39,919 nucleotides of DNA from Bacteroidales bacterium (GTDB lineage: Bacteria > Bacteroidota > Bacteroidia > Bacteroidales > WCHB1-69). The stretch's first letter is position 1. Each line of letters begins with the position of its first letter. Both the position numbers and the translations under genes were made by a program. The stretch is taken from contig JAFZXM010000033.1 of NCBI GenBank assembly GCA_017616775.1, forward strand, positions 1-39,919, given 5' to 3'. Of the stretch, positions 8,578 to 16,448 are shown in pieces. Under the pieces are notes generated by a model that was not told the origin of the DNA, ran no database searches, and was given only the letters and a program-made list of their open reading frames with translations.

Positions 8578-9315
8578 CTATTTTGTCTGCACCGGACGAA
8601 CCGCAAAGCCGTAGCAACGGCTGTTGCTCCAAACTCCGCCTCCTTCATTCTTATCCAAACCCAAATTATAAGCTCCGTCCGGACCACCGGTAGCGCCTTC
8701 CGACATGGCGGAAGTCCATAAAAAGGCCCGACTTCCCCTGAATTCAAATTCATCTCCGTTCTGACGACCGGAATAAGGAATAAAAATATTATTTCCCGTG
8801 CTTTTATTGGTGATACGAACACCTTTCACTTCTTCTCCGCTGTCGTTCAGTCCTTTAGCTTTCATATCCCATGTGAATGATTCCGGATGATATTGGGTGT
8901 CCATAAGCTCTTCCACCTCCTCTTTTGTGGGTATTCTCCATCTGCCACCCAACCTTTTTACGGCTATATCATCTTCCGGCAGCAAAACCGAACGGCCGTC
9001 AGGAGCACCTTCCCCATCCCACCACGAAGATTGTGAAGGCATACAATATTTGGTGAATTTTGTTCCGTCACTATTGCTGTAACGATAATTCTTCCACAAT
9101 ACCGTGGATTGGCGCCGGGTATCTCCCCATGCATAATAATAACCATAATCCCCTTCTTGGTTTGATCCGATATTGAAAGACGCCCATTTTACACTAAGAC
9201 CCAAATCCACAGCATCAGGAATTTCCACCGGACCCTCGGGTAATTCATAATCGGGCTCCTTGTGACAGGCACACAATACCATACTTACACTAAGTATAAT
9301 TAAAAACTTTTTCAT
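8578..9315 (-). CDS. Lipoprotein with fibrobacter-succinogenes-type (FISUMP-like) domain
   Basis: A predicted outer-surface or periplasmic lipoprotein of 245 aa. The N-terminus is a lipoprotein signal, MKKFLIILSVSMVLCAC, with Cys17 as the lipidated residue. The body has the landmarks of the FISUMP/DUF1566-like family common in Bacteroidota: AVDLGLSVKWASFNIG, YYYAWGDT, GGRWRIPTKEEVEELM, and a C-terminal block ending YGFAVRPVQ. These domains resemble C-type-lectin/formylglycine-type folds; no enzyme activity can be read from sequence. It is monocistronic: a promoter lies upstream after the SDR terminator, and a shared terminator lies downstream. The 5' leader holds repeated TTTCAAGTT elements (see findings). 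Confidence 0.85.
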   Translation of the reverse strand: MKKFLIILSVSMVLCACHKEPDYELPEGPVEIPDAVDLGLSVKWASFNIGSNQEGDYGYYYAWGDTRRQSTVLWKNYRYSNSDGTKFTKYCMPSQSSWWDGEGAPDGRSVLLPEDDIAVKRLGGRWRIPTKEEVEELMDTQYHPESFTWDMKAKGLNDSGEEVKGVRITNKSTGNNIFIPYSGRQNGDEFEFRGSRAFLWTSAMSEGATGGPDGAYNLGLDKNEGGGVWSNSRCYGFAVRPVQTK

Positions 9316-9362
9316 AATACAATGTTTTTCAATATGTTATTAAATTAATCTGCATCTGAACC

Positions 9363-9406
9363 AACTTGAAAACACTGCTCCGTTTCAAGTTCCGCTTTTT
9401 CAAGTT
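9363..9406 (-). repeat. TTTCAAGTT repeat cluster in the lipoprotein gene leader
   Basis: Three copies of the 9-mer TTTCAAGTT: an inverted copy AACTTGAAA at 9363-9371 and direct copies at 9383-9391 and 9398-9406. The first two form a perfect 9-bp stem with an 11-nt loop. All three lie just downstream of the -7 element at 9408-9415, so they are within or next to the 5' untranslated region. They may be an operator or a leader hairpin. Confidence 0.6.
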
Positions 9407-9407
9407 A

Positions 9408-9415
9408 CAAAATTA
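9408..9415 (-). promoter_or_regulatory. -7 promoter element for the FISUMP-like lipoprotein
   Basis: The minus strand reads TAATTTTG, an exact TAnnTTTG match, located directly after the terminator of the upstream SDR operon and about 92 bp before the start codon. Confidence 0.55.
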
Positions 9416-9441
9416 GAAAAAAAACTTCATACAAGAAAAAA

Positions 9442-9465
9442 AATCAGAATTTTTTTCTTCTGATT
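9442..9465 (-). terminator. Terminator of the rng-DUF4159-hslR-SDR operon
   Basis: AATCAGAA (9442-9449) pairs with TTCTGATT (9458-9465) around an 8-nt loop. On the minus strand a run of eight T follows. A second small hairpin, CAACC/GGTTG (9467-9482), sits between it and the SDR stop. Confidence 0.75.
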
Positions 9466-9499
9466 ACAACCTTTCGGGGTTGAATTTGCATGATTTTTT

Positions 9500-10291
9500 T
9501 TACATACTTTCTATACTGCGGGCTATTTTGGCGGCCAAAGCGGGAAAAAACCTTTTTACATATACCATCAACAATTCTTTTCTGCCTACCAACACTTCTC
9601 TTTTTTGTTTTTCTATGGCTTTTACTATTTGTTTGCCTGCCTTTTCAACCGATATGCCGGAAGCTTGCCCTTTATCCATTTTTCCGTGCGGGGTGCCGTC
9701 TTTTTCCAAAGCGTAGAGAGAAATATTGGTTTGCACTCTTCCCGGACAAACTATGGTAACCCTGATATTATCTTTATAATATTCAGCCGCAACGGTTTCA
9801 AAAAAACCATTCAAAGCATGTTTGGAAGAACAATAAGCACAACGCAAAGGAAATCCGAATTTTCCGGCTATGCTGGTCGTTACCGCCAACTGTCCTCCCC
9901 CTTGTTGTATCATTTTGGGTAAAATACTTTTTACTATCAATACCGGAGCAAAATAATTTACATCCATCACCTTGTTGATAACCCTCATTTCTGTTTCCAC
10001 CGTGGTACCCCTTTGGCTTATTCCGGCATTATTGTACATAATATCTATTCTTCCGCACAAATTCCACGCCTGCTCCGCCAAGGCGGTGATTTCTTCTTTT
10101 TTGGATAAATCGAAAGGCAATACAAATACATTCTTTGCCCCCAAACCCAAAGCCTCTTGCTTTACCTGTTCCAACAAATCGGCTTCCAGTGCCGTTAATA
10201 TCAAGGTATAACCTTTTTTTGCAAATTCCAATGCCGTTGCCTTTCCCATTCCGGAAGAAGCCCCTGTAATCCAAACTATTTTACTTTTCAT
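9500..10291 (-). CDS. Short-chain dehydrogenase/reductase (classical SDR)
   Basis: An NAD(P)-dependent oxidoreductase with a complete classical SDR set: cofactor motif TGASSGMG at residues 9-16, NNAG at 87-90, catalytic Ser140 (VTTSIAG), and Tyr153/Lys157 (AYCSSK). The post-catalytic CPGRVQTNIS segment is typical of the DHRS7-like group. Length of 263 aa is normal. It is the last gene of the rng-led minus-strand operon, 39 bp after hslR, followed by a terminator. Substrate cannot be deduced. The C-terminal helix (KELLMVYVKRFFPALAAKIARSI) is amphipathic or hydrophobic and may associate with membrane. Confidence 0.92.
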   Translation of the reverse strand: MKSKIVWITGASSGMGKATALEFAKKGYTLILTALEADLLEQVKQEALGLGAKNVFVLPFDLSKKEEITALAEQAWNLCGRIDIMYNNAGISQRGTTVETEMRVINKVMDVNYFAPVLIVKSILPKMIQQGGGQLAVTTSIAGKFGFPLRCAYCSSKHALNGFFETVAAEYYKDNIRVTIVCPGRVQTNISLYALEKDGTPHGKMDKGQASGISVEKAGKQIVKAIEKQKREVLVGRKELLMVYVKRFFPALAAKIARSIESM

Positions 10292-10330
10292 TATTTTACC
10301 TTATTAATGTTTTATTCTGCTTATATTAAT

Positions 10331-10720
10331 TCAATCTTCCGCACTATCAAGAAAATTTTTCAAATAATCCAATTGACGGCGGTCTCTTTTGGTGGGACGG
10401 CCCAATCCCGCATCCCTTGTTTCAAAACGCATACGCAACATTTTCACCCTTTCGTATTCTTCTTGCGGTGTCAAATCCTGATAATACAGCGGTATGTCTT
10501 TTGCCGGTATTCTGTTTTTGGGAGCATCCAGCACCAAAACTTCTTTTTTCAGCTGGTCTGCCGTGATGGTCAATTTCACTCCTGCCCGCAATTCGCGTGA
10601 CGGTTTTATGCTGACATTTTCTATTTTTACCTTCCCCGCATTACATGCGTCCATAGCTTTGGTACGCGTTTTGAACAAGCGCACCATCCACAACCATTTG
10701 TCTGCCCTTACCTTATCCAT
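10331..10720 (-). CDS. hslR: S4-domain RNA-binding protein, Hsp15 (HslR) family
   Basis: A small basic RNA-binding protein of 129 aa. The S4 domain occupies about residues 3-60, opening VRADKWLWMVRLFKTRTKAMDAC and continuing with GKVKIENVSIKPSRELRAG, close to the HslR signature. A basic tail (GLGRPTKRDRRQLDYL) follows. In E. coli Hsp15 binds free 50S subunits carrying nascent chains and helps recycle stalled complexes; the related RqcP works in ribosome rescue. It lies 6 bp downstream of DUF4159 in the same operon as rng, consistent with an RNA/ribosome role. Confidence 0.9.
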   Translation of the reverse strand: MDKVRADKWLWMVRLFKTRTKAMDACNAGKVKIENVSIKPSRELRAGVKLTITADQLKKEVLVLDAPKNRIPAKDIPLYYQDLTPQEEYERVKMLRMRFETRDAGLGRPTKRDRRQLDYLKNFLDSAED

Positions 10721-10726
10721 ACTTTT

Positions 10727-11392
10727 TTATTTGGTAAAAACATATTGAATAATATTGGCTCCCATCCTTAAAGCCATAGTCCGCGTGTTTTCATCATCGT
10801 GATGCACCGATGCATCCTCCCATCCGTCGCCCAAATCGCACTCATAAGAATAAAAACACACCAATCTCCCTTCGTATATAAGCCCGAAGCCTTGTGCCGC
10901 CTTATTGTCATGCTCGTGAATTTTGGGCAAGCCGTTGGGAAAATTAAATTTTTGATGATATATCGAATGATTGTGAGGCAATTCTACAAATTCCAATTCG
11001 GGAAACACTTTTTTCATCTCTCTTCTGACAAATACATCCATTCCATAATTGTCATCTATATGTAAAAAACCTCCCGCTATCAAATAATTACGCAAATTTT
11101 TCACCTCCTGCTCCGAAAATAACACATTTCCGTGACCTGTCATGTGAACAAAAGGATAATTGAATATTTCCAAACTCCCCACCTCCACCTCCGCCGGCGC
11201 GGGATTTAAATTCATATGCAATTCCTTGTTGCAAAATTTTATCAAATTGGGCAAAGAGGTGGGATTGGCATACCAATCTCCCCCGCCGTGATATTTCAGC
11301 AATGCTATTTGCTGCCCGTTGGCGGCAAAAACACAAGCAAATATATAAAATATTGCTATCCCTGCTATTTTATGACAATTACACGCTTTCAT
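10727..11392 (-). CDS. DUF4159 domain-containing exported protein
   Basis: A 221-residue protein with an N-terminal signal-like hydrophobic segment (residues 9-25, ending CVFAANGQ) and a DUF4159 body. Landmarks: LLKYHGGGDWYANPTSLPNL, FVHMTGHGNVLFSEQEVKNLRNYL, and GGFLHIDDNYGMD, which resembles a glutamine-amidotransferase-like fold seen in this family. The function of the family is unknown. Its start overlaps the end of rng by 14 bp and hslR follows after 6 bp. The many histidines near residues 84-145 could be structural or metal-binding; the sequence does not decide. Confidence 0.88.
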   Translation of the reverse strand: MKACNCHKIAGIAIFYIFACVFAANGQQIALLKYHGGGDWYANPTSLPNLIKFCNKELHMNLNPAPAEVEVGSLEIFNYPFVHMTGHGNVLFSEQEVKNLRNYLIAGGFLHIDDNYGMDVFVRREMKKVFPELEFVELPHNHSIYHQKFNFPNGLPKIHEHDNKAAQGFGLIYEGRLVCFYSYECDLGDGWEDASVHHDDENTRTMALRMGANIIQYVFTK

Positions 11393-12968
11393 CTATTTCC
11401 AATTGCCTTTGCTGAGGTGTCCACAAATTGATTTCCCCTATATTCTTGCTGAAAAATTTATATTCCAACAGTTGTAGCGACTCTTTGGCAACAATTTTTA
11501 ACCGGCATTTATATTTCCACATCCACTTTATTTTATAATTGATCAAATGCTGTGTGAGAAATGCATACAAAAAAGGATGTACCTCTAACGTTAAATTACG
11601 CTCCTTTTGTTGCTCAACCATCAATTGTAAATTATTTTCTATATCATCCACTATCAGCACAGGAGGCCTTACCATGCCTGTGCCGCTACAAGACGGACAA
11701 CATTCCCTCACATCTATGTTTACTTCAGGACGAACTCTTTGCCGGGTGATTTGTATTAAACCGAATTTGTTAGGAGGAAGTATGGTGTGTTTGGCCTTGT
11801 CGGTACTCATCAATTCCACCATATAGTTAAACAATTCCTTTCTGTGTTCGGCCTCATGCATGTCTATAAAATCTATGATGATAATACCTCCCATATCCCG
11901 CAACCGCAATTGGCGGGCTATTTCTTTTGCAGCCTGCATGTTTACTTCCAACGCGTTTATTTCCTGCGATTTTTCCGAACTTACCCTGTGCCCGCTGTTG
12001 ACATCTATAACGTGCAGTGCCTCTGTGTGCTCTATCACCAGATAGATGCCTCCTTTGATGGATACACTTTTGCCGAATGCCGATTTTATTTGTTTGTCTA
12101 TGCCGTAATATTCAAATATGGGAACTGTATTTTTATGCAATTTTATGATATCCAGCTTGTCCGGAGCTATGGTTTGTATATACGACTTTACTTCGTCAAA
12201 AGTGTTTTTTCCTACATATATGGCATCAAAAGTATCGTTAAGTATATCTCTCAGTGTAGAAGAAACTTTGTCCAATTCGCTCAATATCATTTTGGGAAAC
12301 TTATTGCCGCTGATATTGTTCACCATTTCGTTCCACTTTGACAATAAGGACCGCATATCCGCATGAAGCACTTCTATATTCTGGTCTTTGGCCACCGTAC
12401 GGATAATTATACCCATATTTTTAGGCTTAATGCTCATCATGGCCTTACGCAAACGATTTCTTTCTTCTGAAGAGGTGATTTTTTGCGAAACCATCACCTT
12501 GTCCGAAAAAGGAACCAACACACAATATCTGCCGGCCAACGATATTTCTCCCGACAAACGGGGACCTTTGGTGGAAATGGCCTCTTTGGCTATTTGCACC
12601 AATACCAAATCGTTCACGGAAAACACATCCTTGATTTTGCCCGTTTTGGATATCGGCGGCTCCAATTTTACATCTGCCAAAGATGCTGATTTTACATTTC
12701 CCTGCAAACAATTTTTAACATATTTGTTAAAAGTGGCAATGTTGACGCCCAAATCCAAATAATGCAAAAAAGCGTCCTTTTCATGACCTATATTTATAAA
12801 TGCCGCATTTAAGCCGGGAATGATTCTTTTTACCCTGCCCAAATGTACATCCCCTACTCTGAAATTATCCGATGTTCTCTCTTTGTGTAATTCTGTCAAT
12901 ATCTTGTTTTCCAACAAGGCTATTTGTATCTCATCCCCTACTATATCTATAAATAAATCCTTACTCAA
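11379..12968 (-). CDS. rng: Ribonuclease G/E family endoribonuclease
   Basis: A 529-aa RNase G-type enzyme that cleaves single-stranded A/U-rich RNA and matures rRNA. An S1-like RNA-binding region opens the protein (VGDVHLGRVKRIIPGLNAAFINIG), followed by the catalytic region with conserved acidic residues (IHVIDVNSGH-type VIDVNSGHR and IIIIDFIDM) and the zinc-link motif CCPSCSGTG near residue 430. It lacks the long degradosome tail of RNase E. The start is TTG at 12966-12968, preceded six bases upstream by GGAGG, an unusually strong Shine-Dalgarno for this phylum. No -7 element lies between it and the terminator at 13032-13077, so it may be expressed by readthrough. Confidence 0.95.
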   Translation of the reverse strand: MSKDLFIDIVGDEIQIALLENKILTELHKERTSDNFRVGDVHLGRVKRIIPGLNAAFINIGHEKDAFLHYLDLGVNIATFNKYVKNCLQGNVKSASLADVKLEPPISKTGKIKDVFSVNDLVLVQIAKEAISTKGPRLSGEISLAGRYCVLVPFSDKVMVSQKITSSEERNRLRKAMMSIKPKNMGIIIRTVAKDQNIEVLHADMRSLLSKWNEMVNNISGNKFPKMILSELDKVSSTLRDILNDTFDAIYVGKNTFDEVKSYIQTIAPDKLDIIKLHKNTVPIFEYYGIDKQIKSAFGKSVSIKGGIYLVIEHTEALHVIDVNSGHRVSSEKSQEINALEVNMQAAKEIARQLRLRDMGGIIIIDFIDMHEAEHRKELFNYMVELMSTDKAKHTILPPNKFGLIQITRQRVRPEVNIDVRECCPSCSGTGMVRPPVLIVDDIENNLQLMVEQQKERNLTLEVHPFLYAFLTQHLINYKIKWMWKYKCRLKIVAKESLQLLEYKFFSKNIGEINLWTPQQRQLEIDESV

Positions 12969-12974
12969 ATGTTT

Positions 12975-12979
12975 CCTCC
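12975..12979 (-). promoter_or_regulatory. Strong Shine-Dalgarno of rng that selects a TTG start
   Basis: The minus strand reads GGAGG, six nucleotides before TTG. Most other genes here have no clear Shine-Dalgarno, as expected in Bacteroidota, so this site stands out and supports the TTG start. Confidence 0.7.
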
Positions 12980-13031
12980 TTCTCTTCTTTTCTTATAACT
13001 GAACCTGTAAGAACTCTTCCTACTAAAAAAA

Positions 13032-13077
13032 AACTAAATCACACATTCACTATTTTTGGGGAATATGTGATTTAGTT
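13032..13077 (-). terminator. Terminator after HU and the small basic protein
   Basis: Arms 13032-13048 and 13061-13077 form a 17-bp stem with one mismatch (core AACTAAATCACA / TGTGATTTAGTT) and a 12-nt loop. On the minus strand it is followed by a long T run. It separates HU and the small protein from rng. Confidence 0.85.
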
Positions 13078-13101
13078 AACGTGAAATTTCACTATAGAAG
13101 A

Positions 13102-13191
13102 CTATTTCTTCTTATGTCTATTCTTACGCAAACGTTTTTTGCGCTTGTGAGTGGACATTTTATGTCTTTTATGTTTCTTTCCGTTTGGCAT
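13102..13191 (-). CDS. Very small basic ribosome-associated-type protein (29 aa)
   Basis: A 29-codon gene too short for ordinary gene callers. It starts ATG at 13189-13191 and stops TAG at 13102-13104. The protein begins MPNGKKHKRHKMSTHKRKKR and ends RKNRHKKK. About two thirds of residues are Lys, Arg or His, with no acidic residue. I recall near-identical short proteins next to HU or rng in many Bacteroidota; a ribosomal or rRNA-binding role is likely, since similar tiny basic proteins occur in Bacteroidota ribosomes, but I cannot confirm the formal name. It starts 15 bp after the HU stop and is followed by a strong terminator, so the two genes form one transcript. Confidence 0.82.
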   Translation of the reverse strand: MPNGKKHKRHKMSTHKRKKRLRKNRHKKK

Positions 13192-13206
13192 AATGCTTTT
13201 TTTTTA

Positions 13207-13491
13207 TTATTTAACTTTAGCTTTTATAGTATTGGAAAAAGATTTAGCCGGTTTAAAAGAAGGTATTTTATGAGCCGGGATTACTATGGTAGTATTTTTG
13301 GAAATGTTTCTACCGGTTTTTTGAGCTCTTTCTTTAATAATGAAACTACCAAAACCTCTCAAATATACATTTTCTTTTTTCAATAAAGAACCTTTAACAA
13401 CAATCATGAATTGTTCAACTACTTGTTGTACTGCACCTTTATCAATACCTGTTTTGTTAGCAATTTCTGCTACTAAATCTGCTTTTGTCAT
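13207..13491 (-). CDS. HU/IHF family DNA-binding protein
   Basis: A 94-residue histone-like protein that bends and compacts DNA as a dimer. It shows the full HU pattern: MTKADLVAEIANKTGIDKGAVQQVVEQF helices, then GFGSFIIKERAQKTGRNISKN leading into the beta arm, and IPAHKIPSFKPAKSF after it. The arm tip is TTIVIPAHKIP, close to the usual NP-containing arm but with IPAHK. Gene length is normal. It has a good promoter (13560-13587), is followed by the 29-aa basic protein and then a terminator. Whether it is HU-alpha-like or IHF-like cannot be decided. Confidence 0.95.
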   Translation of the reverse strand: MTKADLVAEIANKTGIDKGAVQQVVEQFMIVVKGSLLKKENVYLRGFGSFIIKERAQKTGRNISKNTTIVIPAHKIPSFKPAKSFSNTIKAKVK

Positions 13492-13559
13492 TTTTACAAA
13501 TTTTTAATGAATATTTATTTTATTAATTATTTTCTCTTTTACTTCATATTAATGAAATG

Positions 13560-13587
13560 CAAAAATACAATTATTTTGAATGTCAAA
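13560..13587 (-). promoter_or_regulatory. Promoter of the HU gene
   Basis: On the minus strand TTTG (plus 13584-13587) is followed after 16 bp by TATTTTTG (plus 13560-13567), matching the Bacteroidota -33/-7 pattern. The start codon is about 70 bp downstream. Confidence 0.65.
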
Positions 13588-13804
13588 CATATAAAAACAG
13601 AAAAAATTTAAAAAATTTTTATAACGCTGCCTTTCAGTGCTTTAATCTGCTTTTGACCGCATATTCCCTTTCTTTTTCTTTTTGTTTTTGCCGGCAATTA
13701 CCGCACAATTTTGCATGATTTTTATGTTTTAATATGGATTATAAGAAGTTAAGGCAATAAAAAAAGTTTCATTTGCCATATACATTAATATTAAGAAAAA
13801 GTGA

Positions 13805-13812
13805 TACATTTG
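13805..13812 (+). promoter_or_regulatory. -7 promoter element for topA
   Basis: TACATTTG is an exact TAnnTTTG match, identical to the AraC-gene element at 19783-19790. Transcription would begin near 13819, leaving a leader of about 110 nt that carries two tiny reading frames. Positions 13621-13800 hold no gene or clear signal. Confidence 0.6.
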
Positions 13813-13830
13813 CACCGATTAAAAATTGAA

Positions 13831-13857
13831 ATGAACATGATGATATCTATATTATGA
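13831..13857 (+). CDS. Possible 8-codon upstream reading frame 1 in the topA leader
   Basis: ATG at 13831 encodes MNMMISIL and stops at TGA 13855-13857. The stop overlaps the next ATG (13854) in an ATGA junction. It begins about a dozen bases after the predicted transcription start. It may be chance in AT-rich DNA, but the chained junctions are suggestive. Confidence 0.3.
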   Translation: MNMMISIL

Positions 13858-13934
13858 AAACATTCCTATTTTTTATAGTCATTCATTTCATATTTAACAA
13901 TATATTTTACCTAACCAAACACGATATTAAATGA
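13854..13934 (+). CDS. Possible 26-codon upstream reading frame 2 in the topA leader
   Basis: ATG at 13854 opens a 26-codon frame (MKTFLFFIVIHFIFNN followed by IFYLTKHDIK) ending TGA at 13932-13934, which overlaps the topA ATG (13931-13933) as ATGA. The peptide is strongly hydrophobic with a Lys at position 2, like a tiny membrane peptide or signal anchor. Such an arrangement could couple topA translation to that of the leader. No homologue is recognised. Confidence 0.35.
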   Translation: MKTFLFFIVIHFIFNNIFYLTKHDIK

Positions 13935-16438
13935 GTAAAAATTTGGTAATAGTCGAATCTCCGGCAAAGGCAAAAACAATAGAAAAGTTTTTGGGCAAAG
14001 ATTTCACCGTTAAATCCAGCATGGGGCATGTCAGGGATTTGCCCAAAAAAGATTTGGGCATAGATATCTCCCGGGATTTTTTACCCTTATATGAAATCAT
14101 GCCGGATAAAAAGAAAATAGTAAATGAACTCAAATCCGATGTAAAAGCTTCCGAAACGGTGTGGTTAGCCACCGATGAGGACCGTGAGGGAGAAGCCATT
14201 TCATGGCACCTGATGGAAACACTGAATATTCCATCCGGCAAAGTTAAACGCATCGCTTTTCATGAAATTACCAAACAAGCCATAGAACAAGCCGTGTCTC
14301 ATCCCAGAGATTTGGATATCAATTTGGTAAATGCACAACAAGCCCGAAGAGTATTGGACAGGCTGGTAGGTTTTGAACTTTCTCCTATCTTGTGGCACAA
14401 AATCAAGCCGTCCCTTTCTGCAGGACGAGTACAATCCGTAGCCGTCCGCCTTATAGTGGAAAAAGAAAAAGATATCCGGAACTTTCAAAGTATATCCTCC
14501 TACCGTATTACCGCATTGTTTTTAACGGATGAAAAAAACAAAAAAGGCTTTTCCGCCGAACTCAACACCCGATTTTCCACCCGGGAAGAAGCTTTGAATT
14601 TTTTGGAATCGTGCAAAACAGCCTCTTTCAGCGTAAGCAATATAGACAAAAAACCTGCCAAAAAATCTCCGGCAGCTCCTTTTACCACCTCCACCCTTCA
14701 ACAAGAAGCTTCCAGAAAATTAGGTTTTTCCGTATCTAAAACCATGCTCGTGGCCCAACAACTTTACGAAGCCGGATTTATTACCTACATGCGTACAGAT
14801 GCCGTTACTTTGTCCGATTTGGCTTTGTCCGACGCAAAAAAAGAAATAGAAAACACCTATGGCAGCAAATATGCCAAAACACGAAAATATACCTCTAAAA
14901 TCAAAGGAGCCCAAGAAGCACACGAAGCTATCCGCCCTACCAATATGAGTCTGCATACTATTTCAACCGGCGATGCCTCACAAAAAAAATTGTATGACCT
15001 GATATGGAAACGAACAATAGCTTCACAAATGAGTGATGCCCAATTTGAAAAAACGGATATGGAAATCAAAATATCCAATAGCGGATATCTTTTCTCCGCC
15101 TCCGGCGAAATATTGCTTTTTGACGGCTTTTTCAAAGTATATTTAGAATCCCATGACGATGACGAAGAAAATGAAAACAAAAATACGGTGCTGCCCAATG
15201 TGAATATAGGCACTCCTCTTTTTGCCGAAAAAATAGATGCTACAGAAAAATATACCCAACAGCCGTATCGCTATACGGAAGCCAGCCTGGTAAAAAAATT
15301 GGAAGAACTGGGAATAGGCCGCCCCTCCACTTACGCTCCCATTATTTCCACCATACAAAAAAGAGGCTATGTAACCAATACGGAAAAAGAAGGCTTTGAA
15401 CGTAATTACCAAATTATCACCCTCCAAAAAAACAAAATAACACAAAGCTCCAAAACAGAAAAAATAGGATATGAAAAAGGCAAATTGTCCCCTACCGATA
15501 TAGGCATTATCGTAAACGACTTTTTGGTGCAAAATTTCAACAATATAATGGATTATGATTTTACTGCCAAAGTAGAAAAAAAATTCGACGATATAGCTTT
15601 GGGTAAAATTAAATGGAACAATATGATAAAATCGTTCTATACTCCTTTTCACCAAGAAGTAAACTTTACCATGGAACACTCCGAAAAAGCCCGGGGAGAG
15701 CGTTTTTTAGGCGTTGACCCAAAAAGCGGTAAAAAAGTTTTTGTAAAACTAGGCAAATACGGTCCGATAGTGCAAATCGGCGAATCCAACTCCGAAGACG
15801 AACTTAAATTTGCTTCCCTCCTGCCCGGACAAAGCATAGAATCCATCACTTTTGAACAAGCCTTGGATTTATTTAACCTTCCCCGCACCATAGGAATGGT
15901 GGAAAACGAAGAATTGACAGCCAATATCGGCCGCTTTGGCCCATACATAAGATACAAAGGTAAATTTTATTCCATTCCCAAATCAGAGAATATTCTTACC
16001 ATAGATACCGATAAATGTATGGAAATTATCGCTAAAAAAGACGAAAAAACCGCTCAAAAACAATTGATATCACTCGGAAATTACAATAACATGGATGTGA
16101 GCGTTGCCATAGGACGTTTCGGTCCTTATGTATTCTACAACAAACATTTTTATCCCTTGCCCGGAAATTCCGACATTAAAAATATAAGCCTGGAAGAAGC
16201 CGTTAAAGCCATAGAAGAAGTGGAAAATAAGAAAAACATTAAAACTTTTGAAAACGATACTTCCATTAAAATATTGAATGGCAGATATGGCCCTTATATT
16301 GCTCAAAACAATGTGAACTATAAAATACCCAAAGATATGGATCCCAAAAATTTGTCGTATCAAGATTGTTTGGATATTATAGCAAAAGAAAGCAATAAAA
16401 AGAAAACACCGAAGAAAACATCACGAAAATCTAAATAA
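13931..16438 (+). CDS. topA: DNA topoisomerase I (type IA)
   Basis: Relaxes negative supercoils by a single-strand passage reaction through a 5'-phosphotyrosine link. The N-terminal Toprim domain shows Glu9 (VIVESPAKAKTIEKF) and the acidic motif TDEDREGE at 81-88. The active-site tyrosine is Tyr286 in FITYMRTD. PYRYTEASLVKKLEELGIGRPSTYA marks the late core. The C-terminal region has no Cys4 zinc fingers; instead it carries repeated GRFGPY-type modules (GKYGPIVQIG, GRFGPYIRYKGKFY, GRFGPYVFYNKHFY, GRYGPYIAQNNVNY) and a Lys-rich tail, the usual Bacteroidota architecture. At 835 aa it is complete. The arginase-like gene follows after 10 bp. Confidence 0.97.
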   Translation: MSKNLVIVESPAKAKTIEKFLGKDFTVKSSMGHVRDLPKKDLGIDISRDFLPLYEIMPDKKKIVNELKSDVKASETVWLATDEDREGEAISWHLMETLNIPSGKVKRIAFHEITKQAIEQAVSHPRDLDINLVNAQQARRVLDRLVGFELSPILWHKIKPSLSAGRVQSVAVRLIVEKEKDIRNFQSISSYRITALFLTDEKNKKGFSAELNTRFSTREEALNFLESCKTASFSVSNIDKKPAKKSPAAPFTTSTLQQEASRKLGFSVSKTMLVAQQLYEAGFITYMRTDAVTLSDLALSDAKKEIENTYGSKYAKTRKYTSKIKGAQEAHEAIRPTNMSLHTISTGDASQKKLYDLIWKRTIASQMSDAQFEKTDMEIKISNSGYLFSASGEILLFDGFFKVYLESHDDDEENENKNTVLPNVNIGTPLFAEKIDATEKYTQQPYRYTEASLVKKLEELGIGRPSTYAPIISTIQKRGYVTNTEKEGFERNYQIITLQKNKITQSSKTEKIGYEKGKLSPTDIGIIVNDFLVQNFNNIMDYDFTAKVEKKFDDIALGKIKWNNMIKSFYTPFHQEVNFTMEHSEKARGERFLGVDPKSGKKVFVKLGKYGPIVQIGESNSEDELKFASLLPGQSIESITFEQALDLFNLPRTIGMVENEELTANIGRFGPYIRYKGKFYSIPKSENILTIDTDKCMEIIAKKDEKTAQKQLISLGNYNNMDVSVAIGRFGPYVFYNKHFYPLPGNSDIKNISLEEAVKAIEEVENKKNIKTFENDTSIKILNGRYGPYIAQNNVNYKIPKDMDPKNLSYQDCLDIIAKESNKKKTPKKTSRKSK

Positions 16439-16448
16439 CGGTTGGTAT

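Noticed and set aside
13081..13092. Palindrome GTGAAATTTCAC as a third parS-like site
   Set aside because: It has the parS half-sites in swapped order, so ParB would not be expected to bind; probably chance next to the terminator.
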